A program made the position numbers and the translations under genes. DNA of 6,910 nt from an uncultured Eubacteriales bacterium (GTDB taxonomy: Bacteria > Bacillota > Clostridia > Oscillospirales > Oscillospiraceae). The stretch covers positions 1 through 6,910 of the forward strand of contig CABVBV010000110.1 of NCBI GenBank assembly GCA_902496595.1, in the 5' to 3' direction. The first letter of the stretch is position 1. Each line of letters starts with the position of its first letter. Positions 1-5,337 of the stretch are shown here, piece by piece. Below the pieces are notes generated by a model. The model had not been told where the DNA came from and ran no database searches. It saw nothing but the letters and a program-made list of their open reading frames with translations.

Positions 1-1249
1 GGAGCCGCAAAATGAAGCCCAGGGGCACGAAGATGAGGACGGCCATGAGCGCGAAGGTACCCACGCTCTCCCTGATGCACCAGAGCAGTTTTTTAAACGG
101 AGGCTCGGGCACCAGATAGATATAGGGCTTAGTCATCTCCCTAGGCAGTCTGCGCATAGAGGAGGAGAACATCTGCATATACACCGCAAAGATCAGGGCG
201 GGCACGAAGCCTCCGTCCCGCATGAAGAAGCCGAAGGCTATGGTGGCGATGGTGAAGACGAGCTCTGCGCCGCCGAGGATGAAGCTGCGCGAGCGCCGGT
301 TCTCGACCCGGTGCTTATACCAGAAGGCCGCCGCGCCCTCGCCTCCGCCGAGGCCGGTCTGGCCGAGTTTCAGTTTCTTCGGCCCCGTCTCCGTCACCCG
401 GCCCTCCTTGGCCGCGGCCTGGGTGTTGAAGGCGGTCTCGGTGGACTGGAGCACGTCCTCGTAGTAGTCCTGGTCGGCCTTCGCCATGGCGAGCCAGAGC
501 GCCGCGCAGAAGACCATCCAGAGCGCGAAGCCGGCAAGGCCCGAGAGCTCGCCCTCTATCACCCCGGCCACGGCCCAGCACAGCCAGCCCGCCACCGGAA
601 AGTACATTGACCAGCTGCTGCTCGCCGCCGCGCAGAGCTTCGGCAAAAACTCGCCTTCGCCGAGGCAGCTGTAAAATATATACCCGGCCCAGACGGTGCA
701 GACGGCGATGAAAACCACCCTTGCCGTGCGTCGTTTTTTGTCGCTGCCCGAGGTCAGGCAGTAGATGGTCATGGCCGCGAGCTGGCCCGTGAAGAGCACG
801 AGCGAGTAGCCGAGCAGGATGGAGACCATCCCCGGCACGTTCACGCCGTAGCTGCCGTGCATCCAGCCGTACTGGAAGATGATAAAGAGCCCCGTTATAA
901 TGGCCGTGCCCAGCTGCTGGAGCATACCGAAGGACAGCACGCGCAGCGGTCTGAAGGGGCCGGCGAAGAGAAAGTTCACGTCCGGCATCTTGAAGACGCT
1001 CATGCCCGTCGAGAAGCCGGAATTGACTATCAGGATAAACATCAGCGCATAGAAGCCCAGCACGATGGCGTAGAGCTCGCTCGAGGGTCTGAACGTCCCC
1101 GTCTCCGCCGCCGTCTCCCGCCCGCCTATGACGACGAGCACCATGAGCGCGATCAGGACAAGGGCGTAGATGAGCTTTGCCGGCGAGCGGAAGACGCCCT
1201 TTATCTGGTTCTTGAAGCGGGTGAAGAGCAGGTAGGCCATCGGGCTCAT
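1..1249 (-). CDS. ABC exporter permease subunit (PF16962-like), partial at 3' end
   Basis: This reading frame is open for 416 codons from its ATG and leaves the window without a stop, so the C-terminus is missing. The protein is strongly hydrophobic, with likely membrane segments near residues 24-42, 60-76, 106-126, 140-165, 178-195, 215-231, 238-256, 325-343, 346-362 and 397-414. A charged cytoplasmic stretch lies at about 257-322. The N-terminus (MSPMAYLLFTRFKNQIKG) and the PDVNFLFAGPFRP segment (89-101) resemble what I recall of the Firmicutes 'putative ABC exporter' permease family; this assignment is from memory. The ATG overlaps the TGA of the ATPase gene (ATGA), so the two are probably translationally coupled and form one transporter in the cytoplasmic membrane. 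The substrate cannot be told from the sequence. A long open frame between 315 and 1259 on the same strand is a shadow of this gene. Confidence 0.85.
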   Translation of the reverse strand, partial: MSPMAYLLFTRFKNQIKGVFRSPAKLIYALVLIALMVLVVIGGRETAAETGTFRPSSELYAIVLGFYALMFILIVNSGFSTGMSVFKMPDVNFLFAGPFRPLRVLSFGMLQQLGTAIITGLFIIFQYGWMHGSYGVNVPGMVSILLGYSLVLFTGQLAAMTIYCLTSGSDKKRRTARVVFIAVCTVWAGYIFYSCLGEGEFLPKLCAAASSSWSMYFPVAGWLCWAVAGVIEGELSGLAGFALWMVFCAALWLAMAKADQDYYEDVLQSTETAFNTQAAAKEGRVTETGPKKLKLGQTGLGGGEGAAAFWYKHRVENRRSRSFILGGAELVFTIATIAFGFFMRDGGFVPALIFAVYMQMFSSSMRRLPREMTKPYIYLVPEPPFKKLLWCIRESVGTFALMAVLIFVPLGFILRL

Positions 1250-1962
1250 TCGCGTTCACCGCCTTCGGTTATCTCGAAGAACAGCTCCTCGAGGCTCTGG
1301 CTCTCGGTGTCCTCGGGGATATTGCGTTTCGTTGCGGCGAAGCGGCCGTTCATCATGATGTGGGCCACGTCCCAGTAGTCCTCGACGCTCTCTATCATGT
1401 GTGTGGAGATGAGGACGGCCCGGCCCTCGTCCCGCAGCTCGCGGAAGATGTTCTTGAGCTCCTTGATGGCGTGCGGGTCGAGGCCGACGAGCGGCTCGTC
1501 GAAGATGAGAACGCTGGGCCTGTGGACGAGGGCGCAGCAGATGGAGAGCTTCTGCTGCATACCCTTCGAGAGCTCGCGGCCCAGTTTCTTGCGCTTGTCG
1601 TCCAGCTCCAGCCTCTCCATGAGCTTCTCGCCGTAGCCGTCGTCTTCGACCCGGTAGGCCCTTCTTATGAATTCCAGGTGCTCCTCCACGGTCAGCAGCT
1701 CGTAGACTGCGGGCAGCTCGGGTATGTAGCCCAGCTGCCTCTTTGCGGGCAGCGACTTGTTCTTCTCACCGCAGACGTATATATCCCCGGTAAAGCGCAA
1801 AAGCCCCGCTATACATTTAATAATAGTCGACTTTCCCGCGCCGTTCGGCCCGAGCAGAACCGCCGTCTCACCCGCGTTCACCGAGAAACTGATGTCGGAG
1901 TTCGCGACGGTCTTTCCGTATTTTTTTGTGACATTTTCAATACGCAGCAGCGCATCGGACAT
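1246..1962 (-). CDS. ABC transporter ATP-binding protein
   Basis: This is a 238-residue cytoplasmic ATPase that would power the downstream permease. All nucleotide-binding elements are visible in order: Walker A GPNGAGKST (38-46), Q-loop region GYIPELP (78-84, with Glu where many families have Gln), signature LSKGMQQKL (131-139), Walker B VLIFDEP (151-157), D-loop GLD (160-162) and H-loop STH (186-188). The fold and length fit stand-alone ATPases of ABC-2-type exporters. The ATG start is fixed by an AAGGAGG site at 1971-1977, 8 nt upstream, and by a promoter with its -10 at 1994-1999, giving a short 5' leader of about 25 nt. Its stop overlaps the permease start. The closest alternative is the ATPase of a bacteriocin or lantibiotic self-protection exporter. 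No such genes are visible here, so the substrate is left open. Confidence 0.95.
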   Translation of the reverse strand: MSDALLRIENVTKKYGKTVANSDISFSVNAGETAVLLGPNGAGKSTIIKCIAGLLRFTGDIYVCGEKNKSLPAKRQLGYIPELPAVYELLTVEEHLEFIRRAYRVEDDGYGEKLMERLELDDKRKKLGRELSKGMQQKLSICCALVHRPSVLIFDEPLVGLDPHAIKELKNIFRELRDEGRAVLISTHMIESVEDYWDVAHIMMNGRFAATKRNIPEDTESQSLEELFFEITEGGERE

Positions 1963-1993
1963 GAGTTCGTCCTCCTTAACTGTACTAAGCGGG

Positions 1994-2022
1994 ATTATAC
2001 ACTAAGCCCTTCCCCCGCGCAA
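1994..2022 (-). promoter_or_regulatory. Sigma-A-type promoter for the ABC exporter pair
   Basis: Reading the minus strand, TTGCGC (2022-2017) is followed after 17 nt by a perfect TATAAT (1999-1994). The AAGGAGG site of the ATPase gene follows 16 nt further on, so the leader is short. The -35 is only a partial match to TTGACA, but the perfect -10 and ideal spacing make this a good prediction. Confidence 0.8.
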
Positions 2023-2060
2023 TAGGAAATGTGTTTACAGGCGGGCTTTTTGAGTGTATA
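1996..2060. repeat. Imperfect inverted repeat spanning both divergent promoters
   Basis: TATACACT (1996-2003) is the reverse complement of AGTGTATA (2053-2060), and the adjoining AAGCCC (2004-2009) is the reverse complement of GGGCTT (2043-2048). The right arm has four extra bases (TTTG) between its two blocks. The arms cover the -10 elements of both divergent promoters, so part of the symmetry is simply two similar promoters facing apart. The AAGCCC/GGGCTT blocks are not promoter consensus. It could be a shared operator; no regulator can be named. Confidence 0.4.
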
Positions 2061-2062
2061 CT
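2034..2062 (+). promoter_or_regulatory. Sigma-A-type promoter for folC-ruvX
   Basis: TTTACA (2034-2039) and TATACT (2057-2062) are separated by exactly 17 nt. Transcription would begin near 2069, leaving a leader of about 20 nt before the folC ATG. The -35 elements of this and the opposing promoter are 11 nt apart. The position also rules out the GTG at 2031 as the folC start, because it would lie upstream of the transcript. Confidence 0.8.
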
Positions 2063-2090
2063 ATCCGCCGAACGGGGGAGAGCGATATTT

Positions 2091-3344
2091 ATGGATTATG
2101 CCGAGGCTTTGAAATATCTCGAGGGCGTGTCCTGGCTGGGCATAAGGCCCGGTCTGGAGCGCATAGAGGAACTTCTCAAGAGGCTGGGGAGACCTGAACG
2201 GCGCTGCCGTTTCGTCCACGTCGCGGGCACAAACGGCAAGGGCTCCACCTCGTCGATGCTGGCCTCCATGCTGAGCGAGGCCGGGTACAAGACCGGGCTC
2301 TACACCTCTCCGCATCTGCTCCGGGTGACGGAGCGTATGCGCATAGACGGCGTCGAGATGCCGCGGGAAGGGCTCGCCGAGGCGGTCGGGGCGCTCAAGG
2401 CTGCGGCCGAGGGCATGGCCGAGCCCTGCACCGAGTTCGAGCTGATGACCGCCGCCGCCTTCTGGTGGTTCGCCCACGAGCACTGCGACTTCGTCGTGCT
2501 CGAGGTCGGCATGGGCGGAAGGCTTGATGCAACGAACGTCATCGGCAGGCCGGAGTGCGCCGTAATAACGAACATCGGGCTCGACCACACGTCCGTCCTG
2601 GGCGACACGGTGGAGCAGATCGCCGCCGAGAAGGCCGGCATCTTCAAGGGCGGGCCCGCGGCTGCGTACAGGCAGGCTCCTTCCGTCGAGCGGGTGCTGG
2701 CCTGTGCTGCGGAAAAGAGCGGGACTCAGCTGCATTTCGCGGACTTCGACCGGCTCTCGCTCCTGTCCTCCGGCCTTGGAGGCCAGAGCTTCAACTACTG
2801 CGGCAACGAATACAGGATCCGGCTCCTGGGCGAGCATCAGATCAGGAACGCCTCCGTTGCGATCACTGCGGCGAGGCTCCTGGAGCTTCCGGAAGAGGCG
2901 ATCTCCAGGGGCCTGGAGAAGACGCGCTGGCCGGCGAGGTTCGAGCTCGTGTCTGAAAACCCGTATTTCATAGTGGACGGGGGCCACAACCCCCAGTGCG
3001 TCGAGACCACGGCGGCCGCGCTTCGCAGGTTCTTCCCTGACTGCCGCAGGGTGCTGCTCATGGGAGTCCTGGCGGACAAGGACTGGCGCGAGATGCTGGA
3101 CATCCTGCTTCCCTGCGCGGACGCCGCAGTCTGCGTGAGGCCGGAGTCGGAGCGGGCCCTGGAACCCGCCGAGCTCTGCGCGGAGATACGGCGCAGAGGA
3201 GTCGAGGCCGCATATGCCGAGAGCATCGGAGCCGGGGTGGACTTGGCGATGCGCCTGGCCGGGAAAGAGGGCATGGTCTGTTCGGTGGGCTCCCTCTATA
3301 TGTCCGGAGCTGTGCGCGAATACATACTTGGAGAGGAGGCCTGA
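2091..3344 (+). CDS. folC: Bifunctional folylpolyglutamate synthase / dihydrofolate synthase
   Basis: This cytoplasmic Mur-ligase-family enzyme ATP-dependently adds L-glutamate to dihydropteroate (making dihydrofolate) and to reduced folates. The 417-residue length is normal. Visible motifs are the P-loop GTNGKGS (46-52), YTSPHLLRVTERMRIDG (71-87), the Mur-ligase segment EVGMGGRLDATNV (138-150), NIGLDHTSVLG (161-171) with EKAGIFK (180-186), and DGGHNP (296-301) opening the C-terminal glutamate-ligase domain. The ATG is chosen because the protein then starts at the family's usual MDYAEALKYL position. A GGGGGAG ribosome site lies about 10 nt upstream and the promoter ends just before it. A GTG at 2031 is in frame but upstream of the predicted transcription start. 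The loop after EKAGIFK reads GGPAAAYRQ, somewhat off the usual KPG-P-V pattern, though nothing catalytic is missing. Whether both synthase activities are present cannot be decided from sequence alone. Confidence 0.96.
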   Translation: MDYAEALKYLEGVSWLGIRPGLERIEELLKRLGRPERRCRFVHVAGTNGKGSTSSMLASMLSEAGYKTGLYTSPHLLRVTERMRIDGVEMPREGLAEAVGALKAAAEGMAEPCTEFELMTAAAFWWFAHEHCDFVVLEVGMGGRLDATNVIGRPECAVITNIGLDHTSVLGDTVEQIAAEKAGIFKGGPAAAYRQAPSVERVLACAAEKSGTQLHFADFDRLSLLSSGLGGQSFNYCGNEYRIRLLGEHQIRNASVAITAARLLELPEEAISRGLEKTRWPARFELVSENPYFIVDGGHNPQCVETTAAALRRFFPDCRRVLLMGVLADKDWREMLDILLPCADAAVCVRPESERALEPAELCAEIRRRGVEAAYAESIGAGVDLAMRLAGKEGMVCSVGSLYMSGAVREYILGEEA

Positions 3345-3347
3345 GCC

Positions 3348-3758
3348 TTGAGGGTACTGGCCATAGACTATGGAGACCGGAGGACGGGCCTGGCCTTCTC
3401 CGACGAGGGCGGCATCCTCTGCGGCGAGGCCTTCACCGTTGAGGACTGGGACGCGGAGCGGCTGGCAGAGCGCATCGCCTCCGAATGCAGGAGCAGGGCC
3501 GTCGGGAAGCTGATCCTGGGCCTGCCGAAAAACATGGACGGCTCGGAGGGCCCGAGGGCCGCGAAAAGCCGCGAGTTCTCCGTTCTGCTCGGGGAAAAAA
3601 CGGGGCTCCCCGTCGAGCTCTGGGACGAGCGCCGCAGCAGCGTTGAGGCGCACAACATCCTCAGAGCCAACGGAAAGCGGGAAAAAAAGCACAAAGGCGC
3701 CGTGGACTCCCTCGCTGCGGCGCTCATTCTCGAGTCATACCTCGGCAGGTCGTTTTGA
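3348..3758 (+). CDS. ruvX: YqgF/RuvX RNase H-fold nuclease (pre-16S rRNA processing / Holliday junction resolvase-like)
   Basis: The product is a 136-residue RNase H-like protein; family members act in 16S rRNA 5'-end maturation and have been linked to Holliday junction resolution. The expected features are all present: MRVLAIDYG at the N-terminus with catalytic Asp7, ILGLPKNMDGSEG (56-68), DERRSSVEA with Glu94 (93-101), and VDSLAAALIL (119-128) with Asp120. The start codon is TTG. It is supported by AGGAGG at 3334-3339, 8 nt upstream inside the end of folC, and by the conserved N-terminal MR-L-DYG pattern, with no ATG in a usable place. The gap to the folC stop is 3 nt, so the two are cotranscribed and probably coupled. 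A strong terminator follows directly. The symbol yqgF is equally used. Confidence 0.95.
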   Translation: MRVLAIDYGDRRTGLAFSDEGGILCGEAFTVEDWDAERLAERIASECRSRAVGKLILGLPKNMDGSEGPRAAKSREFSVLLGEKTGLPVELWDERRSSVEAHNILRANGKREKKHKGAVDSLAAALILESYLGRSF

Positions 3759-3775
3759 ACCGCATATGTAAAACC

Positions 3776-3820
3776 GAAGGCCCGGGACGAACGGCTCAAG
3801 TCCCGGGCCTTCTTCTTTAT
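3776..3820. terminator. Bidirectional intrinsic terminator between ruvX and the DUF378 gene
   Basis: A perfect 13-bp stem, GAAGGCCCGGGAC (3776-3788) with GTCCCGGGCCTTC (3800-3812), encloses an 11-nt loop and is followed by TTCTTTAT on the plus strand. On the minus strand the same stem is followed by GGTTTTACA. It therefore probably ends both convergent units. The minus-strand gene's TAA stop (3819-3817) lies inside the plus-strand U-tract, so that gene ends immediately before the stem. Confidence 0.9.
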
Positions 3821-4029
3821 GCTCCCTGCGCGTCCTCTTCGCGTTCGCGGAAGAGCAGGGTCACGCACCAGAGGGCGGCGAGGCCGACCAGGGTGTAGAC
3901 CACGCGGCTGACCGTCGCCGTCTGGCCGCCGAACAGCCAGGCAACTATGTCGAAGCGGAACAGCCCTATGCTGCCCCAGTTCAGCCCGCCGATGATCGCA
4001 AGTATCAGCGCGATCCTATCCATTATCAT
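3817..4029 (-). CDS. DUF378 family small membrane protein
   Basis: This is a 70-residue protein with two hydrophobic helices (about 5-22 and 43-60). It carries the DUF378 hallmark GGLNWGSIGLF (14-24), a FDIVAWLFGG turn (26-35) and RVVYTLVGLAALW (42-54). The tail REREEDAQGA is charged and probably cytoplasmic. Members are short cytoplasmic-membrane proteins with no established function. I start it at the ATG at 4029, which has AAGGAGG (4044-4038) 8 nt upstream. A longer frame opens at 4101, but its extra 24 residues are unlike the family and would include the ribosome site; a second ATG six bases further in is too far from that site. It appears monocistronic. I could not identify a convincing promoter in the AT-rich stretch upstream. 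Confidence 0.9.
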   Translation of the reverse strand: MIMDRIALILAIIGGLNWGSIGLFRFDIVAWLFGGQTATVSRVVYTLVGLAALWCVTLLFREREEDAQGA

Positions 4030-4130
4030 GCCAACTGCCTCCTTTTCGGCTGATCTCACGCTTAATTTTCCCCCGCCGTCCCGCAAATATTCATTCGACA
4101 AAACTTGTTTTTTTCCGCTCTTTTTCGCTC
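4030..4130. other. Intergenic stretch upstream of the DUF378 gene
   Basis: This lies between the DUF378 start and the noc-side promoter. It contains the DUF378 ribosome binding site (4038-4044) and several A/T runs (for example a seven-T run at 4108-4114), but no convincing paired -35/-10 on either strand and no credible coding signal. Frames that stay open through it have no ribosome site and give composition unlike a protein. Confidence 0.6.
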
Positions 4131-4159
4131 TTGCAACTGCTCGGAAAATGCGCTATCCT
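4131..4159 (+). promoter_or_regulatory. Sigma-A-type promoter upstream of the noc leader / small RNA
   Basis: TTGCAA (4131-4136) and TATCCT (4154-4159) are separated by 17 nt. Each is a 4-of-6 match to consensus. Transcription would start near 4166. It is the best promoter I can find between the DUF378 gene and noc, but lies about 250 nt upstream of the noc ATG. Confidence 0.55.
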
Positions 4160-4193
4160 TACATCACAGCTTATCCGATTACCGGACGCGAAA

Positions 4194-4255
4194 GCGGACG
4201 GTATGCGGGGACCCGGCTCATATCTTTATCCCACAACCCTGTTTTGGCGGACGGT
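4194..4255 (+). repeat. Two copies of GCGGACGGT in the noc leader
   Basis: The 9-mer occurs at 4194-4202 (3' side of the GNRA hairpin) and at 4247-4255 (5' arm of the terminator). The terminator 3' arm GTCCGC (4265-4270) can pair with GCGGAC of either copy, so the two predicted structures can in principle exchange strands. Confidence 0.5.
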
Positions 4256-4280
4256 CTCACAACTGTCCGCCGCTTTTTTT
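4246..4280 (+). terminator. Intrinsic terminator within the region upstream of noc
   Basis: GGCGGACGG (4246-4254) pairs with CTGTCCGCC (4263-4271), giving nine pairs including one G-U. It closes an 8-nt loop and is followed by GC and seven T residues (4274-4280). It sits 135 nt before the noc ATG on the same strand, so transcripts from the 4131-4159 promoter should end here unless read-through occurs. Confidence 0.8.
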
Positions 4281-4415
4281 GTTTGCCGCGTCCCAAGAAA
4301 GCTTTTCAGGCAGACCGTCATTCGATTTTATTTTTCGTCCGCAACATTTTTCGCGGGACTTCTGCCCGGCTGCGTCGTATCCTCTGTGCAAGGACGTTTT
4401 TCGGGGGGACAGGCT
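4281..4415 (+). other. Region between the leader terminator and noc
   Basis: No gene is seen here. It holds the weak noc ribosome site GGGGGGA (4403-4409, 6 nt before the ATG). A second TATCCT (4378-4383) could be a proximal -10, but no good -35 lies 16-18 nt upstream, so I do not call a promoter. AGACCGTC (4312-4319) and CGTCCGC (4336-4342) are complementary to the 5' arm of the upstream terminator and could give alternative pairings in a read-through transcript. Confidence 0.5.
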
Positions 4416-5231
4416 ATGCAGACGCTTTTGAACAGGCCCAGGCTGGGCCGCGGCGGGATCGCTCAGATCCCCGTCGCGGAGATCGACCCAAACCCCAACC
4501 AGCCCAGGAGGGCCTTTGACGATGAGGCGCTCCGGAGCCTCGCCGACAGCATCTCCAAATACGGGCTCATCTCGCCCATCTCCGTCCGCCTGCACTACGG
4601 CCGCTATGAGCTCGTCGCCGGCGAGCGCAGGCTCAGGGCGGCCAAGCTCGCAGGCCTGACCAGGGTGCCATGCATCGTCCTCGACGTGGACATGGAGGAG
4701 TCCGGTCTTCTCGCCATGGTGGAGAACCTCCAGAGGGAAGATCTGGACTTCACTGAGGAGGCCCGGGGCATTGCGAACCTCATACGCCTTTTCGATATGA
4801 GCCAGGAAGAGGCGGCCAAGAGGCTCGGCCTGAGCCAGAGCGCCGTGGCGAACAAACTCCGGCTCCTGAAACTGCCCCCCGACATACTGGCCGCCCTGCG
4901 GGACAAGGGCCTGACGGAGCGGCACGGCAGGGCGCTGCTCCGTCTCGAATCTCCGGAGGCCCAGAGAAAGGCTCTGGATCAGATCGTAGAGCTGGGCTTG
5001 AACGTCGCCCAGACAGACGCCTACATCGATTCCCTGCTCTGCCCGGCGCAGGAGGAAAGGCCGAAGCCGAAACGCGCCTTCGTGCTCAAGGATGTGCGCA
5101 TTTTCCTCAACAGCCTCAGCAAGAGCCTCGACATCATGAAGCAGGGAGGCATACAGGCGGGCATGAAAAAACAGGAGACGGACACGGAACTGATCGTGAC
5201 CATCTCCATCCCAAAAAACCGGGGCTCATGA
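4416..5231 (+). CDS. noc: Nucleoid occlusion protein, ParB/Spo0J family (Noc)
   Basis: The product is a 271-residue CTP-dependent DNA clamp of the ParB family. Noc in Bacillus loads at NBS sites, spreads, attaches DNA to the membrane and blocks FtsZ assembly over the nucleoid. Visible parts are: the N-terminal ParB/CTPase domain with NPNQPRR (26-32), GERRLRAAK (69-77) and ENLQRED (103-109); a helix-turn-helix at about 128-154 (SQEEAAKRLGLSQSAVANKL); and a C-terminal domain (from about 218, KPKRAF...DVRIFLNSLSKSLDIM) ending in ISIPK, which resembles B. subtilis Noc rather than Spo0J. Gln141, Lys147, Lys152 and Arg169 align with the residues reported to give Noc rather than ParB site specificity. 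The N-terminus (MQTLLNRPRLGRGG) is short and basic, so membrane targeting as in Bacillus is uncertain. The ATG is chosen by domain start and GGGGGGA upstream. The frame is open back to 4131, but that extension has no homology signal or ribosome site and covers a terminator. No parA or rsmG is adjacent. Confidence 0.88.
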   Translation: MQTLLNRPRLGRGGIAQIPVAEIDPNPNQPRRAFDDEALRSLADSISKYGLISPISVRLHYGRYELVAGERRLRAAKLAGLTRVPCIVLDVDMEESGLLAMVENLQREDLDFTEEARGIANLIRLFDMSQEEAAKRLGLSQSAVANKLRLLKLPPDILAALRDKGLTERHGRALLRLESPEAQRKALDQIVELGLNVAQTDAYIDSLLCPAQEERPKPKRAFVLKDVRIFLNSLSKSLDIMKQGGIQAGMKKQETDTELIVTISIPKNRGS

Positions 5232-5252
5232 CCCGAAAAAAGCACGGGCTCA

Positions 5253-5287
5253 GCTTGTCGAAAAATGCTCCGCCTTCTTCGACAAGC
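5253..5287. repeat. Inverted repeat downstream of noc
   Basis: GCTTGTCGAA (5253-5262) is the perfect reverse complement of TTCGACAAGC (5278-5287), with a 15-nt spacer. No U-tract follows on the plus strand. On the minus strand a T6 run lies about 11 nt beyond, too far for a canonical terminator. It may be a transcript-end structure, a protein site or a copy of an interspersed palindromic repeat; only a genome search would tell. Confidence 0.55.
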
Positions 5288-5295
5288 AGACTGAA

Positions 5296-5336
5296 ACTGC
5301 CGCGCCTGGAGGTATCTCCGGGCGCGGCAGTCTTTT
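5296..5336. terminator. Bidirectional terminator between noc and the GNAT gene
   Basis: ACTGCCGCGCC (5296-5306) pairs with GGCGCGGCAGT (5321-5331). After one T-G wobble, GGAG (5308-5311) pairs with CTCC (5316-5319), closing a GTAT tetraloop for a 16-bp stem. CTTTTA follows on the plus strand, terminating noc. On the minus strand only TTTCA follows, so termination of the convergent GNAT transcript is weaker. The GNAT stop lies directly beside the stem. Confidence 0.9.
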
Positions 5337-5337
5337 A

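Larger units (their letters stand above)
4166..4280 (+). ncRNA. Putative small RNA or terminated 5' leader of noc (about 115 nt)
   Basis: The stretch runs from a predicted promoter to a complete intrinsic terminator and has no ribosome site or credible ORF. Near its 5' end is a neat hairpin: TACCG (4180-4184) pairs with CGGTA (4199-4203), then GA faces GA as a possible tandem sheared pair (4185-4186 with 4197-4198), then CGC/GCG, capped by a GAAA tetraloop (4190-4193). A purine/pyrimidine-rich middle part (GGGA at 4208-4211 can pair with TCCC at 4229-4232) leads to the terminator. I compared it mentally with SRP RNA, 6S RNA and common riboswitches and recognised none. It could be an independent sRNA or a regulatory leader that attenuates noc. 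The 5' end is inferred from the promoter only. Confidence 0.4.

Noticed and set aside
315..1259. 314-codon frame on the minus strand over the permease
   Set aside because: It is out of frame with the genuine permease, which is open for all 416 codons to the window edge, begins in an ATGA overlap and has a membrane-protein sequence.
2031..2090. GTG start for folC at 2031
   Set aside because: It lies upstream of the -10 element at 2057-2062, so it would not be transcribed from that promoter. The ATG at 2091 matches the family N-terminus.
2061..3692. 543-codon open frame antisense to folC and ruvX
   Set aside because: It is a shadow of GC-rich codon use: no ribosome site, composition rich in Arg, Gly, Pro and His without recognisable motifs, and both sense genes are certain.
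3779..3809. CCCGGG cores as possible Noc binding sites
   Set aside because: Both occurrences are the two arms of the terminator stem and lack the flanking ATTT/AAAT of the NBS consensus. No parS-like TGTTTCACGTGAAACA site was seen either.
4166..4280. Known RNA class such as SRP RNA, 6S RNA or a c-di-GMP or guanidine riboswitch
   Set aside because: The conserved core sequences I know for these are absent. The short GGACGC stretch near 4184-4189 is part of a simple hairpin arm and lacks the surrounding GEMM core.
4378..4383. TATCCT as a proximal noc -10
   Set aside because: No acceptable -35 is found at 16-18 nt spacing (GGACTT, GGGACT and CGGGAC occupy these places), so it is left as a note only.
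4131..4415. 95-codon in-frame N-terminal extension of noc
   Set aside because: It would start at TTG inside the predicted promoter and encode through the hairpin and terminator, has no ribosome site, and does not resemble ParB/Noc N-termini.
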